Shown here: in pieces, positions 27,837 through 35,800 of the stretch
How positions within the stretch are numbered: position 1 is the first letter of the stretch
How the letters are laid out: each line of letters begins with the position of its first letter
Assembly (NCBI GenBank): GCA_964495075.1
Contig: CAZBUJ010000018.1
Location: 1-64,000, forward strand
DNA length: 64,000 nucleotides
Source of the DNA: JAFGJQ01 sp964495075
Lineage (GTDB): Bacteria; Planctomycetota; Phycisphaerae; UBA1845
Direction of reading: 5' to 3'
Made by a program: the position numbers and the translations under genes
Notes under the pieces: generated by a model
The model's database searches: none
Told to the model about the DNA's origin: nothing
What the model saw: the letters and a program-made list of their open reading frames with translations, nothing else

Positions 27837-28979
27837 GTGTTCCGTGATCGGTTCGGTGATCAGCCGGCCGTGTGCGGGATCGCGCCGGGCCGTGTCGAGA
27901 TCCTCGGCAATCACACCGACTACAACGCGGGAGCGGTGATGGCGGCCGCGATCGACCGCCACACGATCGCGGTGGGGCGTCGCATCGACCAGCCATGTGT
28001 CCGGGCATGGTCGACGGAGATGGCGGCGTGGGCGGAGATCGACCTGACGGCCCTGACGCCGGACCCGGCGCTGCGCTGGTCGAGTTACCTCAAGGCGGCT
28101 TTTGGCGCGCTGGTCGGGTTCAGGTTCGACCTCGCCGGGATGGAGCTCGTGATTCACAGCGACATCCCCATCGGTGCAGGGCTGAGCAGTTCGGCGGCGT
28201 TTGAAGCAGCGGTGGCCAACGCCGTATTGACCGCGTGCGACCTGAAGGTCGAGCCGGCCGCGTTGGCGCGGGCCTTGCAGCAGGGCGAGAACCACTACGC
28301 GGGCGTTCAGTGCGGGATGCTTGATCAGTTCTCCTCCATCTGCGGTCGAGCGGGTCGGGTGCTGTACCTCGACTGTGCCACGTGCGATTACGAGGCGTTG
28401 CCGCTGGGTGATCCGCCGCCGGTCCTTGTGGTGGCCGACTCGCGCGTCTCACGCGAGCTGGGTGGCGAAGCACCGTACAACCAACGTCGTGCCGAGTGCG
28501 AGCAAGCCAAGGCGATCCTGGAAGCCCGTTTGGGTCGAACGCTGCCCGGTCTCTGCCGCGCGTCATTGGCGGAGTTGGAAGCGTCGGCCGATCGTATTCC
28601 GGAGCCGGCGCTGTCGCGCGCCCGTCACGTCATCGGCGAACACGAACGGGTGCGCGCGGCCCGGCAGGCGTTGCTGATGGGTGACGTGGATCTGCTCGGC
28701 TCACTGCTGGAGGCGTCACACGTCAGCTCGCAGCAGAACTTTGAAAACAGCTGCGAGGAGCTGGATCGCCTGTGCGCCGCGGCGGCCGGGCAGCCCGGCT
28801 ACATCGGCGCGCGGCTCTGCGGGGGTGGTTGGGGCGGCTGCACCATCAACCTGGTGCACGCAGCGCGGGTCGATGCGTTTGTCACCGGCCTGGAACGCGC
28901 GGCGGCGCCGTGGTCCGGTCCCGCCCCGGCGATCCGGATCTGTCAGGCCGCGGAGGGAGCCCGCGGCGTCCGTCTATAG
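27837..28979 (+). CDS. galK: Galactokinase (GHMP kinase family)
   Basis: The enzyme phosphorylates D-galactose with ATP to galactose-1-phosphate. The three GHMP motifs are clear: GRVEILGNHTDYNAG (sugar site), PIGAGLSSSAAFEA (ATP loop) and RLCGGGWGGCTINLV. The visible GTG start at 27837 gives 380 residues. The frame stays open upstream and encodes TDQLIAHAAQ before VFRDRFG, which looks like a normal galactokinase N-terminus. No ATG, GTG or TTG is available there, so a CTG (27816) or ATT (27795) start overlapping lptB is possible. galT and galE are absent, and a role in surface sugar supply is plausible. Confidence 0.9.
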   Translation: MFRDRFGDQPAVCGIAPGRVEILGNHTDYNAGAVMAAAIDRHTIAVGRRIDQPCVRAWSTEMAAWAEIDLTALTPDPALRWSSYLKAAFGALVGFRFDLAGMELVIHSDIPIGAGLSSSAAFEAAVANAVLTACDLKVEPAALARALQQGENHYAGVQCGMLDQFSSICGRAGRVLYLDCATCDYEALPLGDPPPVLVVADSRVSRELGGEAPYNQRRAECEQAKAILEARLGRTLPGLCRASLAELEASADRIPEPALSRARHVIGEHERVRAARQALLMGDVDLLGSLLEASHVSSQQNFENSCEELDRLCAAAAGQPGYIGARLCGGGWGGCTINLVHAARVDAFVTGLERAAAPWSGPAPAIRICQAAEGARGVRL

Positions 28980-29171
28980 ATCAGCACCACGCGAGCCGGT
29001 CGGGGAGATCACCTCGAGCACGTCCCGGACGTCGACGGCGATGGCGCCGGAACAGGCCACCTTCAGGGTCAGCGCGACCCGACCCATTCGTTTCATACGT
29101 TTCGTCGCTCGAGCGCGTTGCGAGACTTGCGCTGCACGTGTTGGACAGCCCTGTTCCCCTCTGCGTGCGCG

Positions 29172-30173
29172 TCACCGTTCTTCTTTCATTTCTTCCGTCA
29201 GTTGTCGGATCCGCGTCTTGGCGAACTCGACGTTCGTCCATTCAATGGCCTCGTGTTTCAACACGGCGTGATACAGCTCCAGCGCCTTGGCCCGATCGTG
29301 CATTCGATAGTCGTACACCACCGCGGCCTGGAACCGGGCCTGGTGCGGGGTGTCAGGATCCCACGTCCACGCCCGGCGGTACCACTCCACGGCGATTTCA
29401 TTCTGGTTCTTGAGATACTCTTTATGAATCTCGCCGATGAAGAACGCGGCGTCGTCGATCTTGTCGCTGGTCGGGTATTCGTAGATGACTCGCTTCATCA
29501 TCTCGAGGGCGTCGAGCATGACGTCCTCGCGGTACAACGCCCAGATGCCGTGACCGCCTTCCTTCATTCGCGCGTAGGCTTGCTCGAACAGGGCGTCGGC
29601 TGCCGGGATGCTGTCGGTCGCTCGCAGCCAATCGCCGGGGATCTCGGCGTCGTGCAGGTAGGAGAAGGGCTGGATCCGCTGCGCGAGCATGATCTCTTCT
29701 TCGACCCACTGGAGTCGGGTCGGATCGCCGTCGCGACGGTAGGACTCGGCGAGGGCGGCCAACGCGTCGTGATATGCGCGACGCCGGGTCACCAGCTCCT
29801 CGACGAGATCCACCTCCTGCGCCGAGGCCGCCAACTGCGGCCCGGGGGGATCGAACGGCTCGATGGCTTCGAGCCGTGCCATCTCCTGCTCGGCCCAGCG
29901 GACCTTGATGTGGTTGCCTTTCCGCCGGTAGCACGCGTGAAGGCGCAGCAGGGCTTGCTGATACCTGGCTCGGTCGATGGCGACGTTTTCGACCAGCGTC
30001 CGCTCTTCGGAGGCGTCGGACAGGGCGACGCGCTGGCCGTCGACCACCGGCCCGCTGGGGCCTACCGGGCCGAGCCGGGCTTTCTCCTGGGCCCACAGCC
30101 CCTCCGTATTGCAGCCCGCCAGGAACCAGAGGCACCACCCGGCGACCGATCCGATAAGCACTGTGCGCGTCAT
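29172..30173 (-). CDS. TPR-type lipoprotein
   Basis: The product is a 333-residue lipoprotein with signal MTRTVLIGSVAGWCLWFLAGC. The body is almost entirely helical with degenerate tetratricopeptide-like repeats, for example MMKRVIYEYPTSDKIDDAAFFIGEI and ALELYHAVLKHEAIEW. The C-terminal half resembles BamD/YbgF-like outer-membrane TPR proteins. ATG 30173 is preceded by AGGAG at a good distance, so the longer ORF start at 30197 is rejected. It lies 88 nt downstream of ispD on the same strand. A role in envelope assembly is a guess. Confidence 0.7.
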   Translation of the reverse strand: MTRTVLIGSVAGWCLWFLAGCNTEGLWAQEKARLGPVGPSGPVVDGQRVALSDASEERTLVENVAIDRARYQQALLRLHACYRRKGNHIKVRWAEQEMARLEAIEPFDPPGPQLAASAQEVDLVEELVTRRRAYHDALAALAESYRRDGDPTRLQWVEEEIMLAQRIQPFSYLHDAEIPGDWLRATDSIPAADALFEQAYARMKEGGHGIWALYREDVMLDALEMMKRVIYEYPTSDKIDDAAFFIGEIHKEYLKNQNEIAVEWYRRAWTWDPDTPHQARFQAAVVYDYRMHDRAKALELYHAVLKHEAIEWTNVEFAKTRIRQLTEEMKEER

Positions 30174-30261
30174 GGTTCTCTCCTGGGTGCTCGACACTGA
30201 TCCCGGTCGTGGTTCACCGCCAGCCGATTAGAGCTTTGGACGCCGTCCAAATCAAGAGCGG

Positions 30262-30999
30262 CTACCACTGCGCTTCCTCGAACGCGCCGAGTTTTTTCTG
30301 CGGCTTCGAGTCCGGGCGGGCCTTGAGTATGGCGTTTGCCAACGTGATGTCGTCCCGCGTGGTGATTTTCAGATTCGTGGGATCGGACGGAACGATCGAC
30401 ACCGGGTGCCCCATCTGTTCCACGAGATACGCGTCGTCGGTCACCGCGTCGGATGACGCGGGCGGATTGGCGTACGCGTCGAGAATGACTTGCCGGGCGA
30501 ACACCTGCGGCGTCTGTGCTTCGTACAGGTTCTCGCGGGGCACGGTGGCATCCACCACGCCGGCGTCGGTGGCTCGCTTGATGGTTCCGTGCAGGGGCGA
30601 GGCCGGGATGGCAGCCCCCGTCTTGACAGCTTCCGCGAAGACCGCCTCGATGGTGGCCGTGCGGACGCACGGGCGGACCGCGTCGTGGATGGCGACGTAC
30701 TCCGCGCCCTCGCTGAGTTCGTCGAGGGCCGCCCGCACCGACTCATACCGCCGCTCGCCGCCTTCCACCACCTTGACGCCCATGAACCCGAGGTTGGCGC
30801 CGTACCGGCTTTTGACTTCCTTCAGATCGCCGCCGGAAACCACCAACAGCGTCTGGCACACGTCGTCGCGGTTGATGAACAACTCGAGGGTGCGCAAGAA
30901 GATGGGGCGTCCGTCCAGCTTGGCGAAGATTTTGTTCTCGTTGCTTCCGAACCGCTCACCTTTTCCCGCCCCCGGGATGATGACTGCGATGTTTCCCAT
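30262..30999 (-). CDS. ispD: 2-C-methyl-D-erythritol 4-phosphate cytidylyltransferase
   Basis: IspD makes CDP-methylerythritol from CTP and MEP, the third step of the MEP isoprenoid pathway. The N-terminal nucleotide loop is VIIPGAGKGERFGSNENKIF. The family motifs VAIHDAVRPCV, LYEAQTPQVF, AVTDDAYLVE and PTNLKITTRDD are all present. The 245-residue length is normal. ATG 30999 has GGAGG eight nt upstream. Reading through to 31125 would add an unrelated N-terminus. The ispF gene, often adjacent or fused, is not here. Confidence 0.94.
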   Translation of the reverse strand: MGNIAVIIPGAGKGERFGSNENKIFAKLDGRPIFLRTLELFINRDDVCQTLLVVSGGDLKEVKSRYGANLGFMGVKVVEGGERRYESVRAALDELSEGAEYVAIHDAVRPCVRTATIEAVFAEAVKTGAAIPASPLHGTIKRATDAGVVDATVPRENLYEAQTPQVFARQVILDAYANPPASSDAVTDDAYLVEQMGHPVSIVPSDPTNLKITTRDDITLANAILKARPDSKPQKKLGAFEEAQW

Positions 31000-31173
31000 C
31001 GTCACTACCTCCAGACCCCGTCTGACCACGAGTGGTCGCGTGCCGCCGGAGCCCTCGCGCACACCCGCCGGACGAACGATCGGGGTCACAGTACGTGGTC
31101 TCACGGCGCCCAGGCCGGCGAACACGTGGCCGGACCACGACCGGCCGGAAGTCTACCGGCCATGGTCGCCCCT

Positions 31174-31240
31174 GTGAAGCCCATCAGCTTGTGAAGCCCG
31201 TCAGCTTGTGATGCCGTCAGGTGGTCAAGCCCGTCAGGTC
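31174..31240. repeat. Four tandem copies of a 17-bp repeat
   Basis: The copies are GTGAAGCCCATCAGCTT (31174-31190), GTGAAGCCCGTCAGCTT (31191-31207), a 16-nt variant (31208-31223) and GTCAAGCCCGTCAGGTC (31224-31240). They fill the space between ispD and the PIN-TRAM gene, and the last copy covers that gene's stop codon. Confidence 0.8.
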
Positions 31241-32442
31241 GACCGCGTGGCGCGGACACGGCGCTGCGGGCCCGCTCCGCCGTCGGTCCGGCCGAAGATC
31301 ATCCGACCGGCCGAGTTCTGCAGCACGCTGGTGACGACGATTTGGATCGACTGACCGATATGCTCGCGGGCGCCCTCGGCCACCACCATCGTCCCGTCGT
31401 CGAGATAGCCGACGCCTTGCCCCGGTTCTTCGCCCGGGCGGATGATTCGCACTTCCAGCCCTTCGCCGGGCAGGAAGACCGGCCGCAAAGCCGTGGCCAG
31501 ATCGTTCAGGTTGATGACCGTCACGCCGCGGACCTGGGCAACCTTGTTGAGGTTGTAGTCGTTGGTGACCACGCGGCCGTTGAGTTGGTCGGCCAGTTCG
31601 ACCAGCAACTCATCCACCGTCTTACCGCTCTCCCGCCGATCCACGGATACGTCGAGGATCTTCACGTCGACCTTGTCGTTGGATTGCAGCTTGAAGAGCA
31701 TGTCGAGTCCGCGCCGGCCGCGGGTGCGTTTGAGTTTGTCGCCGCTGTCGGCGATCGACTGCAACTCCTGAAGCACGAAACGGGGTACGATCAGTTCGGA
31801 TTCCAGAATCCGCGAGTTGGCCACATCCACGATGCGCCCGTCGATCAGGACGGACGTGTCGAGCACAAGGGGCCGGGCCCCTTTCGTTTGTTTCGAGAAT
31901 TCCACATAGGGGATGACGAACCTCACGTCGTCCTTCGTCTGCAGGATGAAACTGGTCGTCAGGTAGCAGCAGATCAGGCCGATGAAAAACTTGATCGCGC
32001 TGACGAACGGATGGTAGCGGAACCCCACCTCCACCCGCTTCATCACATTGCGCGTCTCCAGCCTCTGTTTCCCGGTGTCCGGATCGTCCACGAGCACGTT
32101 CTCCTGGACGGGGGCATGGGCATAGACCGGCGTTCGCAGGGCAGGCCAGTTTGTGGATTCCACGACCAGGTCGACGATCATGGCCAACCCGACCGAGATG
32201 ACCATGCCAACGGCCAGCCCGAAGAACAGCCCGGAGATGGCGCCGAGCGATTTCCGCGGGATAAAGATATCAATCGCGATGACGACGAGGGCAACGCCGA
32301 GGCAACTGAGGAGAACGAAGTCCTTCCTGGCGGACAATACGCTCAGGGCCCCTAGGTGCTCTGGCGTGTCGCCAGCCACCAGGCGCATGCCAACCGCGGC
32401 CAGGGCGAGGACAAACACCACGCGAAGGAACTGTAGGAACAC
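31234..32442 (-). CDS. Membrane PIN-TRAM domain protein (YacL-like)
   Basis: The 402-residue protein has N-terminal membrane helices (about residues 1-22, 45-62, 66-93 and around 150). A cytoplasmic PIN nuclease-like domain follows with its acidic residues in VLDTSVLIDGRIVD, ELIVPRFVLQELQ and VVTNDYNLNKVA. A C-terminal TRAM RNA-binding domain (about 325-385; GVGYLDDGTMVVAEGARE) completes it. It resembles Bacillus YacL and its cyanobacterial relatives, whose target RNA is unknown. The start is GTG 32442 with AAGGAGG six nt upstream. Confidence 0.88.
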   Translation of the reverse strand: MFLQFLRVVFVLALAAVGMRLVAGDTPEHLGALSVLSARKDFVLLSCLGVALVVIAIDIFIPRKSLGAISGLFFGLAVGMVISVGLAMIVDLVVESTNWPALRTPVYAHAPVQENVLVDDPDTGKQRLETRNVMKRVEVGFRYHPFVSAIKFFIGLICCYLTTSFILQTKDDVRFVIPYVEFSKQTKGARPLVLDTSVLIDGRIVDVANSRILESELIVPRFVLQELQSIADSGDKLKRTRGRRGLDMLFKLQSNDKVDVKILDVSVDRRESGKTVDELLVELADQLNGRVVTNDYNLNKVAQVRGVTVINLNDLATALRPVFLPGEGLEVRIIRPGEEPGQGVGYLDDGTMVVAEGAREHIGQSIQIVVTSVLQNSAGRMIFGRTDGGAGPQRRVRATRST

Positions 32443-32567
32443 GCAACGCCTCCTTGTCAGGCATGGCCGCTCCGCGATCCGGGCCCGCGTCCGTGCGGTT
32501 CCACTGAAAAATGCGATGCGACGATTGACCGAGGAGGTCCCCGGCGGCGACCACCCTGCCTATTCAA

Positions 32568-32595
32568 AGTATAGCGGTACATAGGGATCGATCAA
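32568..32595 (-). promoter_or_regulatory. Candidate sigma-70 promoter of the PIN-TRAM gene
   Basis: On the minus strand, TTGATC (32590-32595) and TATACT (32568-32573) are spaced 16 nt apart in a short AT-richer stretch, about 125 nt before the GTG start. Confidence 0.5.
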
Positions 32596-32602
32596 TCGGA
32601 GG

Positions 32603-33928
32603 CTAGGCGGGCTCCGTGTGGTCGACGAGTCGAATATTGGCGGCGGCCAGGTTGTTCAGGACCGGCTCGTAGATTTGCGGGTCGACGGGGATGTGGACCC
32701 CGGTCAGCGTGAAACGACCTTCGGCGATCAGTTTCGCCCCCATCGCGACCGGCAGGCCGACGGTTCGCGACATGGCGCTATCGCCGTGGGGGATCCCGTA
32801 GTCGACGAGCGTGGACACAATGCGTTCCGACGGGTGGTCGGGGAAGTCGGCTATGAACTCGTGCTGCATGACGATCATGTCGCGTTCACCGGGTTGATAG
32901 ACCATCCGGCCCAGCATCTGGGCCGCCGTCACGTCGAGCGGGCTCCCCTCGCGGATGGGGAGGGGGCACTCGTCGAACAGGCCCAGCCAGGCAAAACGAC
33001 CGAGTGGGTCGGCGTCATAGGGCAGCCCCAACCGGTCGGCCAGGGTTGACCGCAGCTCCCCGTCGGGTCGCCCTGGCAAGAGCGATCGCGTGAAACCGGC
33101 CAACGTCGTTCCGTCCGCCCAGCAATCGGGCCTTTCGTCGAGCAGGCCCAACGCGATGACCTGCTCGAGCGTACGGCACCACCCCGGATAGCGCAGCGTG
33201 GCCCGGATCATCGTCCGCGCGTGCTGGAGATTGAATCGCTCGATGTAGGGAAGCGAATTGCGGTTGGGGTAGGCTTCGAGTTCACCGACGCCGTCGATCC
33301 GGCGGATCTCGGGGTGCGAGAACAGCTTGTCCGCGGGAACCACGATGACGCGCCCGTCCTGCAAGTACTGGGCCGGGCTTTTGCACGCCTGAAGCACACC
33401 CTGCGGACTCCACGAGAACTTGTAGCCCCACGGATTGTCGTTCGCCTCGGGGGCGGGCAGACCTCCGCAGTAAGACTTGAAACTGGTGATCCGGCCGCCG
33501 CGGTTGCGGATTCTGTCAATCAGGTTCTTCGCCGACATGTGGTCGATGCCGGGGTCGACCCCCATCTCGTTGAGCAGTAGGACGCCAGCCTCCCGGGCGG
33601 GTGCGTCCAGGGCTTGCATTGGGGGGCTCACGTACGACGTGGTGACCATCGGGGTGCGGCGGGCGATGCACTCCCGCGCGACCACCGGATGGAACGCGGG
33701 CGGGAGCAGGCTGATGACGACGTCCGCGTCCGTGACCGCCGCCGTGAGGCCCTGCTGGTCCGACATGGTCAGGACGAGCGGGCGGGCGTTGTCCCATCCT
33801 TGGACGAGCGTCGCCGCACGGCCCGGTTCCTGATCGGCGACCGTGACCTCAAACCCGGGCTGCTCCGCCAGGAAACCGACGGCTGGCCGGGATACGCGTC
33901 CGGCACCGAGTATGAGCATGCGCTTCAT
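32603..33928 (-). CDS. Saccharopine dehydrogenase/reductase-type enzyme (SDH component)
   Basis: The product has 441 residues. The N-terminal Rossmann motif is MLILGAGRVSRPAVGFLAE. VISLLPPAFHPVVARECI and LLNEMGVDPGIDHMSAKNLID match the saccharopine reductase family. So do FKSYCGGLPAPEANDNPWGYKFSWSP (in two pieces) and the C-terminal dimerisation part. It most resembles the dehydrogenase half of bifunctional aminoadipate-semialdehyde synthase. The chosen ATG 33928 has AAGGA upstream. It lies 51 nt downstream of the LKR-like gene, so the pair probably converts lysine via saccharopine to aminoadipate semialdehyde. A carboxynorspermidine-type activity is less likely. Confidence 0.85.
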   Translation of the reverse strand: MKRMLILGAGRVSRPAVGFLAEQPGFEVTVADQEPGRAATLVQGWDNARPLVLTMSDQQGLTAAVTDADVVISLLPPAFHPVVARECIARRTPMVTTSYVSPPMQALDAPAREAGVLLLNEMGVDPGIDHMSAKNLIDRIRNRGGRITSFKSYCGGLPAPEANDNPWGYKFSWSPQGVLQACKSPAQYLQDGRVIVVPADKLFSHPEIRRIDGVGELEAYPNRNSLPYIERFNLQHARTMIRATLRYPGWCRTLEQVIALGLLDERPDCWADGTTLAGFTRSLLPGRPDGELRSTLADRLGLPYDADPLGRFAWLGLFDECPLPIREGSPLDVTAAQMLGRMVYQPGERDMIVMQHEFIADFPDHPSERIVSTLVDYGIPHGDSAMSRTVGLPVAMGAKLIAEGRFTLTGVHIPVDPQIYEPVLNNLAAANIRLVDHTEPA

Positions 33929-33979
33929 GGCCGATGTCCTTGCTATCGTGCGCGACCCTGTCACCGCACGGAACCGGGG

Positions 33980-35287
33980 TCACGGAAGGTACTTTTCCAG
34001 GTACCGGTAGTCTTCTGTCAGCTTGCCTTGATAGACGATCGCCGCGCGACGAATCTCGGGCGGGAGCCCGCACGCCTCGATCGGCGCCGTGTAGTCGGCC
34101 CGGGCAATCGCTGGTACGAATGGAGCGAGGATCCGACTGAAGTCGCGCGACGCGTCCACCGGCAACTCGGCGGGCAGGCAGTCGACGGCCAAGACGGCCG
34201 GCCCGGGGCCATTGAGCCCGTCGACGGCCAGGTCGCGAGCCACGTCGTACACGTACACGGGGTGAATCGGGTCGGTCGCCCGCAGGTTACATTCGATGGA
34301 TCCATTGACGTCGCACGTGATGTCGCCGATGACCTGTAGTCGCGGCTCGTTCCTCCCTTGGTAGAGGTTCTTCAAGGCGGCCTTCGTCACCAGTCGTGGA
34401 TAACGGGGATCCCAATACACGCAGTTGACGACAACGTGAAGGTAGGGCAGGTACCGGGCGAATTGTGCCGCGTACCGTTCAGGGTGCTGGTAATACTCGT
34501 TCAGGTCGAACGGTGCGCCGGGCGCCGTCGGTTTCACCAGGTGTTCTTCTTTGAATACCACTTTGTAGACGCGATGTGCGTGATCGCCGCCGCCTGCGGC
34601 AACGGCGGCCACATCTTCCGGTGCGATCGTCTCAATGGGCAGCAGGGCGAGGATCTCTTGCGCGCCGGCCGATACGTTGCCGTAGCCCGTGACGCCGCAG
34701 ATCAGCGGCTGAACTTGCGTCGGCAGGCCGTGGGCGCGAATCTCGTCAGCCGCGCGGGCAATCGCGACCTTGGCTTCCGCGACGGAGGCGTACTCGATGG
34801 CTTGCCGCACCCCGCAAAAGGGTGTCTCGATCCCCCGTTCTTGGAGCCGCCGACCCAGCGTCCAGAGCGTGTTGATCATGCCGGCCAGGCCCGCGTGGTA
34901 TCCGAAGAACACGAGTCGCCGGCCGTGGTCATCCGTAATGCGTTCGTAGTCGATGAGGTGGCAGCCCAGGTCCATGAACCGCTTCAGCATGGGCATGTTG
35001 TAGAGCTGCCCTTTAATCACGTGCGCGAAAACCACGTAGGTCTTGTTCGGCTCAATGCGGTCGACGGGGATCTCCTTGACGCCGAAGATCACCGGGCATG
35101 CCGTCAGGTCCGGCGCGATGCGGGCCCCGGCCTCGAGGAACGCCGCATCGGGGATCGCACGCTGGGGCGATTCCTCCACCACGACCTCCAGGCCGTCAGC
35201 CTGCACGAGTCGCTGCGCGTCGTCCGGAATGATCGGCACGCGAGCCTCGAACGGGTTCTTGTCCTCGCGGCGCAGACCGATTCTCAC
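33980..35287 (-). CDS. Lysine-ketoglutarate reductase-type (LOR/SDH family) enzyme
   Basis: This 435-residue protein corresponds to the lysine-ketoglutarate reductase half of aminoadipate-semialdehyde synthase and belongs to the alanine dehydrogenase/PNT superfamily. It starts VRIGLRREDKNPFEARVPI. Family stretches include VIFGVKEIPVDRI, FAHVIKGQLYNMPML, LIDYERITD and VFFGYHAGLAGMI. ICGVTGYGNVSAGAQEIL and GDITCDVNGSIECN follow. GTG 35287 is preferred because AGGAG lies nine nt upstream; TTG 35305 is the longer alternative. Together with the next gene it forms a two-gene lysine catabolism unit. Confidence 0.85.
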   Translation of the reverse strand: MRIGLRREDKNPFEARVPIIPDDAQRLVQADGLEVVVEESPQRAIPDAAFLEAGARIAPDLTACPVIFGVKEIPVDRIEPNKTYVVFAHVIKGQLYNMPMLKRFMDLGCHLIDYERITDDHGRRLVFFGYHAGLAGMINTLWTLGRRLQERGIETPFCGVRQAIEYASVAEAKVAIARAADEIRAHGLPTQVQPLICGVTGYGNVSAGAQEILALLPIETIAPEDVAAVAAGGGDHAHRVYKVVFKEEHLVKPTAPGAPFDLNEYYQHPERYAAQFARYLPYLHVVVNCVYWDPRYPRLVTKAALKNLYQGRNEPRLQVIGDITCDVNGSIECNLRATDPIHPVYVYDVARDLAVDGLNGPGPAVLAVDCLPAELPVDASRDFSRILAPFVPAIARADYTAPIEACGLPPEIRRAAIVYQGKLTEDYRYLEKYLP

Positions 35288-35540
35288 GGCCGGGTACTCC
35301 TGCAATTTCGACTCCTGGGTCAGGGATCACGCTGTTCAGGCCGGGCGGGGTTCGGGCCTGGCGATCCGCCGCAGTTGGAAGACGCTCATCCTAACGAAAC
35401 CTCGGTCCACGCGTCAACGAGGCCGTGACCGAATCGCCTCTGCCCGTATTATCGGATTGTCCGCCACTGGGAATTCGCTTTGCGAGCCGGATGACGGTGC
35501 ATGGGCAGGGCTGTCGTCCTCGATTATCTGCACCGCCGCC

Positions 35541-35800
35541 TCAGGCGGAGCCGGGGACGCCGGCTACCCGTTGCTGTTCACGCCGGCGACGTTGGTACTG
35601 GTTCGCCTGCCATTGGAATACGTCCTGGGATTCGCCGGCAGATGGGATTGCAGGGCGTCTGGGTGGCCGCCTGCGTGGATATGGCGGTTCGATCGCTGTT
35701 GCGCGGGATTCGTCAAGTGTGCGGCCGGTGGGTGGCGACGCGCGTCCGACGCGGCCCCCGGCCAGGCGTCACTGCGGTCGCAGGACGACCGTCCGCGTAG
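35541..35800 (+). pseudogene. Frameshifted C-terminal remnant of a MATE-family efflux protein
   Basis: Two adjacent frames together resemble the end of a MATE multidrug/Na+ antiporter. The first frame reads GGAGDAGYPLLFTPATLVLV then RLPLEYVLGFAG (from about 35544). The next frame reads MGLQGVWVAACVDMAVRSLL then RGIRQVCGRW (from about 35643) to the TAG at 35800. The frame change lies near 35635-35645. The upstream 1 kb of such a gene is missing, so this is a decayed fragment. Its end overlaps the 3' end of the convergent TPR gene. Confidence 0.6.
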
